DNA of 30,540 nt from Gyrodactylus bullatarudis (taxonomy: Eukaryota; Platyhelminthes; Monogenea; Gyrodactylidea; Gyrodactylidae), in contig SSNU01000005.1 of the NCBI GenBank assembly GCA_012064415.1, positions 1 to 30,540 on the forward strand. The letters are read 5' to 3'. The translations under genes were made by a program, and so were the position numbers. Below are positions 8,644-19,856 of the stretch, in pieces. A model generated the notes under the pieces. The model saw nothing but the letters and a program-made list of their open reading frames with translations. It was not told the DNA's origin and made no database searches. Each line of letters opens with the position of its first letter. The stretch's first letter is position 1.

Positions 8644-9285
8644 ATTGCCACTTTTCGGTATGCAACTTTGAATGACGGCCGAATCAAGTTTGCGCCATTA
8701 ACTGAAATGAGCCGTTGGGCGCCAGAGGCCATTTGCTCCATGCTTCAACATAATAAGCATATAAATCTACCAAAGGATATGAAAAAACGACCTAGTTTCA
8801 CTAAGGAATTTTATATTTCTTATCCATATGATACTTGGTGTGTTGGTTTGGTTATACTCGAACTTTTTGGAACAAAAATTCCCGATACGAAGGGAAACAT
8901 ATTTGAATTTAAAGAATTAAAATTTTTGTACATACAAGATAGTTACAAGAGGAGTGTTCGAGACGATTATTTACGCAAGGAATTTCTCGAAATTAATAAC
9001 TCAGGGTCATTTGAGTTTCCAACTCATCTCTTTCAGACGGATCAAAAGATAAACTTTGAAAAACTGGAAAAAATTAAGCACAAAGAATGGAAAGATCTTC
9101 ATCAAAAGAGTAAACAGATGCACTTCCGAAATACAAAAGGAGTGTGCTCACATCAAGAGAAGGAAAAGTTGTATCACATGGTTAAAAAACTGCTCGAATC
9201 TAAAGAAAAGGATCGACTTGGAGCTGAGAATATTGATGATATATTTGAGGATCCTTATTGGAAAGGCTTCTGCTCTGAAGAAAGA
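8644..9285 (+). CDS. Kinase-fold gene, exon C (activation segment and C-lobe)
   Basis: This exon encodes 214 residues and ends in a perfect GTGAGT donor (9286-9291), phase 0. It starts I-A-T-F-R where V-x-I-x-D-F-G is expected, so the metal-binding Asp is Thr and the Gly is Arg. It then has SRWAPEAI (the APE anchor). After an insertion of about 30 residues, it has YPYDTWCVGLVILEL, matching the alpha-F D-x-W-x-x-G, and K-D-R-L-G near the end, matching the alpha-H/I Arg. A charged Lys/Glu-rich insert (about residues 280-330 of the partial protein) separates alpha-G from alpha-H. Loss of the DFG Asp with retained HRD and APE argues for a pseudokinase with a scaffolding or regulatory role; that role is inferred. 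Confidence 0.7.
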
Positions 9286-9349
9286 GTGAGTTTCAGATAA
9301 TAATTTAAATTTTGAGTTTCATCCATCCATAGCAAATTTAATATTGAAT

Positions 9350-9601
9350 CTAAATTGTATAAATTTCATTATGAGGATTGAAAGACAAGTGAATAATTAG
9401 TAATAAAGCTTTTATTCCTCTAGTCCTCATCAGACTCTTACACCTGCTCGAATCCTCAAGAATCCTAGCAACCTTTTGCAACATTTTACGTTGATGCCTA
9501 ATTTGGTTGCCAACCCCTACTGTGTTATAGTCGAGTGATTCTCTGTACCAGAGTATTGCTCTTTTGACCACACTAAAAACTTGCTCTGATTCAACAATAA
9601 T
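9350..9601 (-). pseudogene. Possible hAT C-terminal dimerisation fragment, inside the kinase intron
   Basis: The minus-strand frame reads IVESEQVFSVVKRAILWYRE, then S-L-D-Y-N-T-V-G-V and a basic tail. The E-S-E-Q-V-F-S-V-V-K then R-x-S-L spacing resembles the hAT dimerisation signature (E-R-x-F-S then R-x-x-L). It lies wholly within the last kinase intron (9286-9742), on the opposite strand, and has no upstream DDE core. The assignment rests on one motif and is tentative. Confidence 0.35.
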
Positions 9602-9742
9602 AGGATTAACACCGTAAAGATGGTAAAGATATTTTAAGAAAATTTATCAAGCTTCCATGAACAGTATTTTGATATATTTCCTTGATTTAAAAAAGATAAT
9701 TGCAGATTTTATAATATTTTTTACATGCTTTATGTTTTTTAG

Positions 9743-9850
9743 AAAAATATGAGCAAATGTCTTTGGGACTCACAGAAAGCAGCGTCGGTCATCAACAAGA
9801 TGCTATCCAAGCAAAATATTTTCAAACGTATCGCACACAAAGATAAATGA
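9743..9850 (+). CDS. Kinase-fold gene, probable last exon
   Basis: A TTTTTTAG acceptor (9741-9742) is followed in phase 0 by 35 codons, K-N-M-S-K-C-L-W-D ... F-K-R-I-A-H-K-D-K, and a TGA at 9848-9850. The exon is short, basic and in frame with exon C. That is what is expected for a C-terminal tail after the kinase C-lobe, but nothing in it is diagnostic. No AATAAA occurs close downstream; the nearest clear one is about 390 nt on (GAAACAATAAAAA). Alternative acceptors cannot be excluded. Confidence 0.45.
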   Translation, partial: KNMSKCLWDSQKAASVINKMLSKQNIFKRIAHKDK

Positions 9851-10072
9851 TCTCTTTTTGATTAAAATATAAAAATTGATTATAAAATATAACACTCTTC
9901 AGCTATTTATGGCCTATTTGTTCTCTAGATACATTGTATTGAATGGTAATTATTTTAAAGTCTCATGATATTTATTATCGAGACTTTTTCTGGTAATTTA
10001 AAGAAATAGAGACACCAGATTCAATAAGAGTATATTTTAAATTTGTTGCTTATTATGCCAAGTTATGATTTG

Positions 10073-10462
10073 AAACTACCTTTTGTTGGTTGTTTGTTTT
10101 GTCTTTCAATTCTTATTCCATTGGAGATGAACAAAATCTGACCTCTTTGCCAAATTCATAATGAATTGAAAACTTAACATGCTCTCTGTCATTGGCTTTG
10201 AATGCTATACATTTCTTCAGTTTTCATTGGAAACAATAAAAACTTGATGTTCTGGTATTAGATAAAGTTTCTTCCTGTCAGCTCTACTAAGTCTTGAATA
10301 GGTTTTCTTTGATGAACAGCATCATATAGGCATACAGAGCCAATGGTAGAGAACGTGATAAGTTTTCAATTAATTATGAATTTGGCAAAGAGGTCAGATT
10401 TTGTTCATCTCCAATGGAATAAGAATTGAAAGACAAAACAAACAACCAACAAAAGGTAGTTT
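10073..10462. repeat. Foldback MITE, 125-bp arms
   Basis: The arms 10073-10197 and 10338-10462 are reverse complements with about six mismatches (constant sum 20535). The tips read AAACTACCTTTTGTTGG and its complement. The 140-bp interior is non-coding. No target duplication is evident at the immediate flanks. Confidence 0.75.
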
Positions 10463-12046
10463 AGAATCTGTTTAGCAGACTATTGCTGGCTCTTGAGATA
10501 AGCACTTTCCTCCTAAAACTCTCTGAAAACTGTAAGTCTTGAAAAAGTTATTGTAATATGTAAAAAACAAATTTTTTCTGTATAAAACAGTAAATTCATT
10601 GATGAAAATAAAAAATGTACATAATCTATTTAATTTGTCAAGAGAACTTTGATAAAATTATTTCTTAAAAATTTTAATAAAATACACAACTTAAATTCAT
10701 TCACAAAAATATCGAATTTATCATGATCTATTGTATTTGTTAAGAAAACTTGAATAAACTTCTATTTAATTGGCTAATTCATGTTTTATATGAACCAATG
10801 AGAATAAAGCAGGAATTAAATATATACTATATATTATATAGCTAAAATTTAAAATTTAGCAGATGAAATTAGCTAATAACTCCCGAAATTTGAGGTACAG
10901 GTGGGAACCGTATTTGGGGAGTGTAAAACTTCACCTCCGTTCATTTGTGTACATTTGTGAATATTCACAGTTTTTCAATAAATAAATAACTTGTCATTGT
11001 ACTTTGAAGTAGGTCTATTAGGATCATGGTATAAATTTTTGTCTGAAAATTTTGAAAAGTCGAGATTTTCAGATCATTTGAGAGAGAATTGAATTCTGAT
11101 CATAATGGTATCGTATATTGGGGAGGGGGGTTGTTTTTTATAAGCTTAAAATCAGAATAAAGTTGGTCCAAGTAATTTTTCTACATTTTTCATGAATGTC
11201 GATTTTAGTGTCAAATGAAAGAGGATAATTACAGGTGACTAATGCATTTTTTAATTTAATTACATCTTTTCTTAACTTGTAACATAATACAAAAATATCG
11301 AAATGAGTTTTGCTTGATTTGTCTTTACCAATTTTTGTGTATGAGAATATTCACTGAAAATTCCACGCACCCCCCCCCCCTAAGAATAAAAATAAACCTT
11401 GAAATGCCAAAACTAATGTGTCCCCTTCGCCACATTAAAGAGTGAGAGATAATAATTTAGTCTATAATTATAATTACGAACATTTAAATCTGACACCAGA
11501 AATTAAATTCAAAATTGTAAGAAAAAAAAAGAAAAAATTCAAAGAAAAAAATTCATCATTAATGCATTTGATCATGCAATTTACTAAAATCCCTTTTTCA
11601 GTTTTTGAGTAAATAAGATTCATTTGTTAAATCAACATATATTGAAAATAAAAATTTCGCATATATCTTACTTCTGCGCTTTCTTACGGGGACACTTAAT
11701 TGGATAATACCTATAAAACGGTTACCACTCGATTCATTATCTATTCTTCTTTTTATTGATACTAATTTTGTTGCTATGTTATCAACAATATCCGATAAAA
11801 TGGACGTTTCACAACTTAAGACTTTGAGAATTGTGCATATGTGTCAATAACTCAGCTTTAAATTCAAGGCAGGATTCGGAATCAGCATGAAATTTCGCAC
11901 CAGAAATGCATTGTCTGATGAAAATCTCCTGACCTCGCCACCACCCGTGTAATTTATTGACTAACTCCAGATGCTACAGTAGTTTATCTTGTACAAATAA
12001 ATAATCCCTGCCCATTCCAGTTATTCATACGAATCAAACATAATGA
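10463..12046. other. Non-coding AT-rich stretch
   Basis: No gene is seen. It contains a C10 run (11371-11380). Segments around 11230-11450 are distantly related to 14750-15060: TTTGTCTTTAC, then TGTGAGAAT-like, then AATAAAC...GAAATT...AATG-GTC. This marks an old dispersed repeat. The A-rich run at 11520-11550 is low complexity. Confidence 0.4.
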
Positions 12047-12218
12047 AATTACAGTGTTTTTAGACAATTCACCTACTAGCTAAGTGTGGTCACTGGTTAT
12101 TACTATATCCTTGTGAAACTAACTTGATGGAGATTGTCTTCTCACACCTAGATGTTAGAAATTCGGATTGTAGGTGGTGTCAATACTATCGGAGTGTGGA
12201 GTAATAGGAGATGAACGG

Positions 12219-12290
12219 GGGTTCTGGCCTAGTGGTTAGAAGCGTTGCCTCACAACGTTGAAGACCTGGGTTCGAATCCTGGCTATGGTG
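12219..12290 (+). tRNA. tRNA-like sequence (Glu/Val-like, SINE head, probably not a true tRNA)
   Basis: An A box, TGGCCTAGTGG, and a B box, GGTTCGAATCC, are spaced as in a tRNA. A T-arm can form (CTGGG/CCTGG with two wobbles), and so can an anticodon arm (GCGTT/AACGT) with loop GCCTCAC, which would put CTC at the anticodon but lacks U33. The acceptor ends (GGGGTTC against CTATGG) do not pair well. This is a pol III promoter-bearing tRNA relic, most likely the head of a SINE. Confidence 0.5.
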
Positions 12291-12322
12291 TAGTCCTAAT
12301 AAGGACGAAACGCGTCTACATC
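12287..12322 (+). ncRNA. Hammerhead-like hairpin following the tRNA-like head
   Basis: GTCC (12293-12296) and GGAC (12303-12306) form stem II around TAATAA. GAAAC-GC-GTC follows directly, as in hammerheads with a minimal stem III. GGTGTA (12287-12292) pairs with TACATC (12317-12322) as stem I with one wobble. The C-U-G-A-N-G-A box that should lie between stem I and stem II is absent if stem I is drawn this way. In its place TGGTGTA would have to serve as a degenerate core. The 3' half is clear; catalysis is doubtful. Confidence 0.4.
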
Positions 12323-12674
12323 TGTCACCGTGAGTTGAATATTATTCGACTCTCTTATGGAATTGACACCACCTACAATCCGAATTTCTAACATCTAGGT
12401 GTGAGAAGACAATCTCCATCAAGTTAGTTTCACAAGGATATAGTAATAACCAGTGACCACACTTAGCTAGTAGGTGAATTGTCTAAAAACATAATGAGCA
12501 TTTCAAAATGGATAATTTCCAATATGGTGCACATAACTTGATACGAGCCAGTAAAATATTCATATTTTCTAATTTGATAAAATAAATAGAAAACATTCTA
12601 TTTTTCTAAATTCTGATTTAGCAATGAAATGGCATGTCTTTTTTAGATACAAAAACTGTTGATTTATATCCATA

Positions 12675-14238
12675 TACAGTTAATTACACACATGATGGCT
12701 CACGAGATGAATATATTTTCTACCAAAATTATATTTATACCTCTCTGCTCCTCTTCAGGTGACCAATAATATGCATGAACACCAACAACCAATAGAATTT
12801 GAGTATTTTCCTAACCAATTTTTCCTCCACTTTTCACGAACTCAAAGGCTAAGCTATACAGGAAAAAATTTTAAGTAACATGAATTTAATTCATTCATTA
12901 AAATCAAATTTATCATGATCATCAATCTTTTCTTTCTCAATTTTTTAACCAAGTATTTCCGATACTTGATTGGAATTTTACAATTTTGGACAAGTTTTAG
13001 TTTCAAATTAATTGAGTAGACCATTGTTCTATGGTGCTTTATAAATTTTTATATTCATTTCTCGATTGATTAAAATCAGATTTCCTTCATCTAAATTTTA
13101 CACGAATTTATCCATCTGATGCAATTTTGAATTGTCTCATTCATAAAATTATTCCTGGCTTCTCTAGCAAAGGCATTTATTTTTTTGAAATTGAAACTTT
13201 CATATTCATTTATTTAAATAATGATTTATACAAGTTAGGGAACAGTGAAGGAGTGTTCAATGTGTCTCTTTCAGTCTTTTCATTCTAATCATAAAATGAA
13301 GGTCTACTATGCATATTAGAATAGTCAATGAGTATAACTCATGATTTTAATGTTATTAAAAATCACACATTGATCTAAAAATCGAGTCCCCTTCTATTTA
13401 GTGATAAAATCTAAAGTCAAGGGATGTTTATAATGTTAAACGTGTGACCCCTCTATATTGGCATTTTGTGTGAAATGATGAGACCCACCTAGCATAGCAT
13501 GTAATAACACGAAAAAGATAATTTTAGACCCATTTTGTTATACAGATTGTTTCTATCACATTTTGTTCGGTAATAATTAATTCATGAGGGAGAGTGAAAA
13601 AGAGGGGGATGTAAATTATAGTGTTGATCTTTCGAAAATGATTATTCTTCTAACTAAACATAAATGTTCATCGTTTTTAGCTTGGTATTACATTGTAATT
13701 GAAGATTTTCAAATGGAAAATAAATGAAATTATCCATCAATAGAAATAATCTGATGAATCTTGTGATAAATCCAAAATCTCATAGAACAAACGGTACTCA
13801 ATTTGCTGAAACTAAAAGTTGGCTTAAATTTTAAAAAGAAATATTGTCGATACATTTGATGAATTAATATAATGCATGTTAACTGGAAATACTTTCTTGC
13901 ATATCTTGGTTATAGAGTTATATAAAATGCCATAGAAGCCTGGAATAATTTGATGAATCAGACAATTATTAAAATTGAAAGAAAAGATTGATGATCATGA
14001 TAAATTTGATTTTAATGAATGAATTAAATTCATGTTACTTAAAATTTTTTCCTGTATAGCTTAGCCTTAGAGTTCGTGAAAAGTGGAGGAAAAATTGGTT
14101 AGGAAAATACTCAAATTCTATTGGTTGTTGGTGTTCATGCATATTATTGGTCACCTGAAGAGGAGCAGAGAGGTATAAATATAATTTTGGTAGAAAATAT
14201 ATTCATCTCGTGAGCCACCATGTGTATAATTAACTGTA
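12675..14238. repeat. Large foldback element, ~270-bp arms
   Basis: The left arm (about 12675-12945) and right arm (about 13968-14238) are near-identical inverted repeats with one indel. Tips: ACAGTTAATTACACACATGA against a right tip ending AATTAACTGT. Arms include TTTATACCTCTCTGCTCC and CAACAACCAATAGAATTTGA. The 1-kb interior is AT-rich, without ORFs or motifs. A related solo end lies at 5168-5350, so the family is multicopy. Confidence 0.75.
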
Positions 14239-14739
14239 AGTGAATAGATGTTATTTAAGACTAACTTGAATAAAATAATTTTTCTACCATTGAGATCATG
14301 TTGAATCTAAAGTTGAATTTTTTTTTAATTCTAGAATTTAGTTTATTATAGTTTTATGAACCATGTAGTTACTTACTTATAAGTACATCTAAAGAATATT
14401 CGTTAAAATATAAAATATTTTATTAGAAAAAAACTGGATGTCTTGGAGATATTTTCTAAGGTAACTTGAATCAGAAAATATTTCGGTTGTAAAAATACAT
14501 ATTTGACTTTTTTATGATATGAACAACAATTTGCAAACTAATAACAGTAACTGGTAGCATTTAAGTTTTAGATGAATTTTCAAATGTGCTGCAGTTAAGG
14601 AAAATTCATAACCTTTGAAAATTTTATGATATAATTTATGTTTAATAATGATTCATTATTAATGATAAAAGTTAATATCAATGTTAACATTTCAAATTAA
14701 AAAAATTGATAACACAAAAATAAAAAATTTAAAGAATTA

Positions 14740-15310
14740 AAATTTGATTTTGTTTGTCTTTACAGTTTTGCACCAGTTTTGGTGTGTGAGAATGTGCACA
14801 CCCCGATTTTCCAGCTAAAAATAAGAGTTCGTATTTAAAATCTACTAAGAAGTAGTACAAATATATTTAAATTTTAATATTTTGGGCAAATTTTGTTACT
14901 TTTCTAGTTTTTGGTCTCAACTTGTAGAGAATTCTCTCCTGATTCGATCAATACCACTAAACCCTATCAAATTCGTTCATTAAGTATGGAAACTATTGAA
15001 AATAAACTTCGAAATTTTGATGAAAAATTAATGCGTCACCCTCTCCCCTAATTTATAAGTTGAGCTAAAGTTTCTTACTAATTATGCATTACATTTCAGT
15101 CACAAATTTAAGGTCAAATTGTTTCATAATTACACCTTGTTGAACTAAAAATCAATAGAGAATTCTATCTAAAGTCTATTCAGTGACTTTGGAAACATTA
15201 TTCAATAAATTGAGCTCATTGTTAGTCAAAATTTAAACACCCATAACCTTTTTATTATGAATGATAAAAATGTAATTCTTAACAAGTTGAGACCAAAAAC
15301 TGGTGCACAA
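14740..15310. repeat. Old dispersed repeat with short inverted ends
   Basis: TTTTTGGTCTCAACTTGT (about 14908) and its complement (about 15282) form an inverted pair. The segment is also distantly similar to 11230-11450. No ORF is seen. Confidence 0.35.
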
Positions 15311-15635
15311 ATGTATCAATTTATTTCCGTACAAACTTGAAAATGAGAAAATCTAATTTATAACAGATTCTGAACGTATTACTTAAAGTCATTTTCTGAA
15401 TAAGTTGTCATTTTTAATTCTAGAAATTCACGTTAGTTGATTTGATACTTGACGAGGTAATTTTACCTTTCTGAATTCTGTATCTGCATTGTAAACTTTT
15501 TTTACTGAATTTCAATTGTTAAAACAATGTTCATTGAACATTCTGTGTTTTATATTTTTATATTCAGAAAACTATCTATAGATACCCGATTTTTTTAGCG
15601 CGTTCATTTAATGAAATTAACAATAGATTTTTCAA

Positions 15636-15854
15636 TTATTCAATTAGTCGAGGGAAATTTTTTCCTTTCATTAGTTTGGATATTTTTAACAATTTCTGGT
15701 CATTTACTACGATTTGAAACGCTATTTCTAGGGCTTGTTGGCTCTGAACCCTGTTATTATTAATTAAATATTTAAAAAGTTTCATATTTCGAGTAAACAT
15801 AGGATATGAGGGGAACAGATAGATTAAACCGGCTTCAAATGTGGCATAATTCAA
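15636..15854 (-). pseudogene. Possible Harbinger-type transposase C-terminal fragment
   Basis: The minus-strand frame of 72 residues has L-F-P-S-Y-P-M-F-T-R-N, then F-K-Y-L-I-N-N-N-R-V, then Q-A-L-E-I-A-F-Q-I. This parallels the P-Y-P...F-N-x-x-L-S-x-x-R-x-V-x-E-N-A-F-G-I-L tail of DDE_Tnp_4 (PIF/Harbinger) transposases. The key Glu-Asn-Ala is kept only in part. No upstream catalytic region is found, so this is an old relic at best. Confidence 0.3.
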
Positions 15855-16392
15855 AAAATTTCAATGCACCAAAGTGTGAAAAATTTCATTTAATAACGAT
15901 CAAAATCTAAATTTGATATGTCTACTGAAACTTTCCATATACTAAAATTTTCCAATTAAAGCTTTGAGAACATTTATAAAATGAGAGAAAACTAATAATT
16001 CGATAAAAGGCCTATGACGTTGATAATCTTATTTGGCTGCCTAGTTAATTTAGAATTATTTTTGAAGTAAAATCTAAGGAAATTATAAAGATACCAACAT
16101 TTAACATTTCTTGAGAACTCTACTGATTATTCTGAAAAGAATACGTTAGAAATCAATGCCTGTTTCGTTATATGAGTTTATTTGCTTAACGTATTTAAAT
16201 GTAGAGAATGTAATTAATCAAAAAATAAAAAAAAATCACTCTGAGAAAGAAACAGAGTATACTAGAACAAGATAGATATTTTCAACTTATTGATTCATAA
16301 CATTTTCTCTATTGTATTAGGTTAAAGTTAGAAGAAATCGTGTTTATCAATCATGTAACAAAACTTGGCATCTTTTAAATTTATGATTGAAT

Positions 16393-17607
16393 TCATTCAT
16401 AATAATTACAATAGGTTGATATTTTGACATCTTTGGTTATTGGACAAAAGCAGCATCTTCCTTTATTCGGTGTCCTTTTAGTATCAAGATCGTTATTGAA
16501 TATGCTAGTTCTTCGTCTTTTGGCGCTAATACTTTCTTCCTGCTCGGATTCTACTCCCATGAGCTGATAGCTTAGCTCCATTAGAAATATTCATCGTGCA
16601 CATCTTTTCGTTTGATTATCTGGTCATTTTATGGAATGTAAAACATAGGCATTATATGCTGCCATATCTAAGATATTCCAAAATACTGATAAGGGCCATC
16701 TTTTTGTAGATCTTCTGCAAGAATAATTTCCAATCAACTGATCCAACACCGCCTTTAGTTTTGTTATAATATTCGATTATTTCTAGATTGGATCCAGTGT
16801 CATCAGTCTGTTGATGGAGGGTAGAAAGCACCAATACAGGTTTATTATTTTTTGGCCGTAACGTAGAATTGATATTGGACCATCAAATATATATTCAATT
16901 TTACCAGGATCTATCTTTGTGGTTTGAAAAGAAAGTGCTAGAAAAGTACGATTTTTGAGAACTGTGCCAACCAATTCAGTTTTCTTTTTTACCATATCTA
17001 AGGCCAAATTATGGGTCGTAAAAAAATTGTCGCAGGTTATTATTCCACCTTTGTTGATGAAAGGATTTGAAAGTTCTCTAACAACTCTTTCTCCTTGACC
17101 TTTTTAGGGAAAATATCCTTCTTTTCCGATATAAATTTCAGCATTGCACAGATATGCATTTTTAGAATCACACAAAGCCCATACTTTGATACCGTATTTT
17201 CAGGCTCAGACGGCATGTATACTTTGGAGGGACATCTTCCACGAAAACTTATCAGCAGAAAATTCATAGTCATCTTCCCAAAGGTCTTGGAGTTCCATAT
17301 TTTTCTGCTTAGAAACTCCAAAATATAACAGGACGTCTATCCATTTACGAAGTTCATCTATACTTATTCTTGCACTACTTGATTTTCGATGGTCCATATA
17401 CTTGTTCGTATATTTTACGGTATTTCCGAGAATTTTGGACAAATAAATAGGCTGGGAAATCGGTGTAAGGGAAGGAGCAAAATTTTTATGAATGATATTG
17501 TGGCTTCCAGGACGACTTCGCACCCAGACTGTCTGGTAGGTGATGTTTCCGTATTTTAAAACTATATCAGCTCCAAAGGATGAAATGAAAAATTTATTGA
17601 ACAACAC
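16393..17607 (-). pseudogene. piggyBac-family transposase (multiple frameshifts)
   Basis: Successive minus-strand frames give the piggyBac order. At 17607-17206 there is an N-terminal part with RISIDELRKWIDVLLYFGV. At 17321-17040 there is the R-C-P-S-K-V-Y-M-P-S-E-P segment and the first catalytic region (Y-G-L-C-V-I-L-K, where the usual Asp is not visible). Upstream of 17007 there is a CDNFFTTHNLALDMVKKK stretch with the second Asp, continuing T-E-L-V-G-T-V-L-K-N-R. At 16834-16652 there is N-K-T-K-G-G-V-G-S-V-D. At 16581-16393 there is a C-terminal Cys-rich end, RCCFCPITKDVKISTYC. At least four frame changes and a missing first Asp make it dead. No TTAA-flanked ends were identified. Confidence 0.75.
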
Positions 17608-18470
17608 ATATGTTCTGCTTTACAATTTTCATTTTCATATAAAAAGTTGATAGAAATTAATCTTCTCACAAAAAATGTATAATAATTTAATATTTATAAC
17701 TCTATGTTTTTATATAAGAATAATAAAATAAATGCATTTTGTAAATATGTTTTTTTGTTTTTTTTTCTTCTTTTACTATCATTCGGTGATAAAGAGTTGG
17801 TAAATATATGATAATTAATATCAAAGCATTTGTAATTTACGGTCAGGCATTATACCTTATGAAGATAATTGGTATTTTGTAACAATCTGTTCATTAGTTT
17901 CTCTTCATTTATATTGTTTCTCTTCCTGAAACAATCACTTTATATCAGTTAATCGTTCATTATGAATTACATTTAATCTACATGTCCCTTTTTTCAATTT
18001 GTTGATAATAATTATAACTTCAGTGTGTTTTTATTTTAGAAATATTTTCACAAGCTGATGGTGAAGATTCCCACAGCAATAGACAGCCTTTTATTCTGTG
18101 TATTTTATTTTTTAAAAATTAATTATGGGCTGAAAAATATCATGAGGAGAGCAGTTTATTATTATTTTTTTTGTCTTTGCAATGGCTCTAGATACATGAT
18201 ATTTCAAGCTATTTTCAACAAATTAGTTTGTGACTGGTAAATTTTATCTTTTTAATTCCAATGATCAGTGAAGAATTTGATATTTATGGGGAGTCAGTTG
18301 AGAAGAATAAAAAGGAATGAATATGAAAAATGATTTGCAAAAAAATAAATATCTTCACAAGACATATTTTAAGTAATTTGATGTTGATTTACTAAATATT
18401 TTGATAATAGTATATATATATATCTTCGTCTTTAAAATATACTCTAAGAAAAATCTGGTATTGTATATAA
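17608..18470. other. Non-coding stretch between piggyBac and LINE
   Basis: AT-rich, with T-rich runs (17750-17770) and a TATATATATAT run near 18411. The open frame at 18058-18240 shows no family motif. It may include the 5' end of the piggyBac copy, but I cannot delimit that. Confidence 0.35.
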
Positions 18471-18503
18471 ATTTAATAATAATAACCTCTTTTCTTTTTT
18501 TTA

Positions 18504-18893
18504 GCTTATAAATCTGGTTTTAATTTCTTGAGAGAACTCTTCCAAGTTTTTTCTCTTCAAAGAGTTAGGTAGTTTATCAAAGTGTTTTTTACATCGATTT
18601 AATATAGCTAGATTTTTTACACGTCCTTCAATTCTGTAGCGTTCTCTAAGTCTAGAGATTCTCTAGGGCCTCAGGGATTTTCTAATAAGTATGAGACTTT
18701 TTATATCTCTTCGAATTTTGATAGACTCTGAGGGTTGACCAAGTTGTTTTCTGTACTCGGCAGATAGTTTGTTTCGAAAAGTTCTGGCTACTCTCTGAAA
18801 CTTCTTGGACCATTCAATTTTCTCTGGGTTCCAACATCCAGAGCAGAATTCGACAACAGTTCGGGCTACCATTTTGTATAAGAATACCTTCAT
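18504..18893 (-). pseudogene. LINE ORF2 C-terminal region
   Basis: The minus-strand frame has A-R-T-V-V-E-F-C-S-G-C-W-N-P, which corresponds to the conserved R-x-x-L-E-Y-x-x-x-V-W-x-P near the end of CR1/jockey ORF2. Then come F-Q-R-V-A-R-T-F and LGQPSESIKIRRD, matching L-x-L-P-S-L-x-x-R-R-x-x-x-D. After a stop at 18663 the sequence still resembles the terminal K-K-H-F-D-K-L-P-N-S-L segment and an F-x-x-x-I tail. Confidence 0.65.
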
Positions 18894-18904
18894 AAAGTCA
18901 TTTT

Positions 18905-19357
18905 TGAAAAAATATTTTCATATCATCAGCATATTTTAAAATCTTAGCTCCGTCAACATTGATTTTTGCGAATACAGTAGAGGTCCAACTCTAGAGCCTT
19001 GTTGAACTCCAGAAGTAATTAGTTTGGGAGTAGAATCTTTGTTTTCATGAGAAACAAATTGCCTACGTTTAGTAAGGCATTGTATTAACATATTAGGAAG
19101 ATATGAGCATATGCCATATTCATGACAGATTTCAATGATTTTATGAATATAAATCTTGTCGAAAGCTTTAGATAAATCAATGTAGATGACATTGGATTTT
19201 TTCTTTTCTTTCTAAAGAAGTGAGACATAGGTGAAAAATCAAATATGATTGTTTCGCATGATTTTCCTCGACAAAAACCATGCTGATTTGGATCAATTTT
19301 ATTTAAATTAATTATGTTGAGAATCTTGACAAATAGAATTGAGTCAATAATCTTCAT
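18905..19357 (-). pseudogene. LINE reverse transcriptase fragments
   Basis: The first frame has N-L-N-K-I-D-P-N-QHGFCRGKSCET, the classic Q-H-G-F-x-x-G-x-S motif, followed by a degraded D-L-S-K-A-F-D region. The downstream frame has S-G-V-Q-Q-G-S-R-V-G-P-L-L-Y. After a frameshift comes K-Y-A-D-D-M-K-I-F (codons at about 18922-18933 for YADD), the catalytic box. The key aspartates survive, but frameshifts break the protein. Confidence 0.7.
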
Positions 19358-19856
19358 AAGAGTATTTTGTAATGTTATTGGTCTAAATTCATTACTATTA
19401 GGTATTACTTAGGCATGGGAATAACTTTTGCTAGTAGTATATAGTCAGGAATGGTGTAGGAAAAAATAAGTTTTGAGTTTATAAATACTATGGATAAAAT
19501 TTGCTTGACTACTTATAAGTATATTAATGCTAATTTTGTAAAAATCTTTAGTGTTTTTCTTTCTTGATTTTTTCAGTAATTTATTAAATTAAGCAAAACA
19601 CATAAATGTTGTATTATGATGATATTGTATAATTATACAAGTGAAGGAAAGATTCATTATGAATTAGAAGTTCAAGATTAAGGGGATATAGTTGGTTAAA
19701 CACAGACATGAAAGTTTTTTGTAAAAATTCAGATGTAATGTTATCTTTCTTTTTTATTGATGCATCATTACTTTTTTTGTTTGAAAACTTGAAATATTTA
19801 TTTAGATAAAAATATCCTTGTTTAGGCTTTCTTTTAATTTGCTCTAGGATTTTTTT

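Larger units (their letters stand above)
12047..12497 (+). mobile_element. Foldback/SINE-like element with perfect 130-bp arms and 11-bp flanking repeat
   Basis: The arms 12055-12184 and 12362-12491 are identical inverted repeats over 130 bp with no mismatch (sum 24546). AAACATAATGA occurs at 12036-12046 and 12487-12497, flanking a body that begins AATTACAG, as a target-site duplication would. The 177-bp centre holds a tRNA-like sequence with both pol III boxes, then a hammerhead-like hairpin, then a short hairpin (GAGTTGAATATTATTCGACTC). One reading is a tRNA-derived SINE with an inverted copy of its own tail; another is a MITE that captured a SINE. Confidence 0.7.

Noticed and set aside
8306..9285. 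Assigning the kinase-fold gene to TBCK
   Set aside because: The insert after APE and the K-x-L-K-F-L stretch look similar, but TBCK lacks the glycine-rich loop seen in exon A; the name is withheld.
9056..9289. Plus-strand frame overlapping kinase exon C in another register
   Set aside because: It is a shadow of the exon, which carries recognisable kinase C-lobe motifs in its own frame.
17095..17328. Plus-strand frame of 77 codons over the piggyBac region
   Set aside because: It is antisense to piggyBac motifs that are recognisable on the minus strand.
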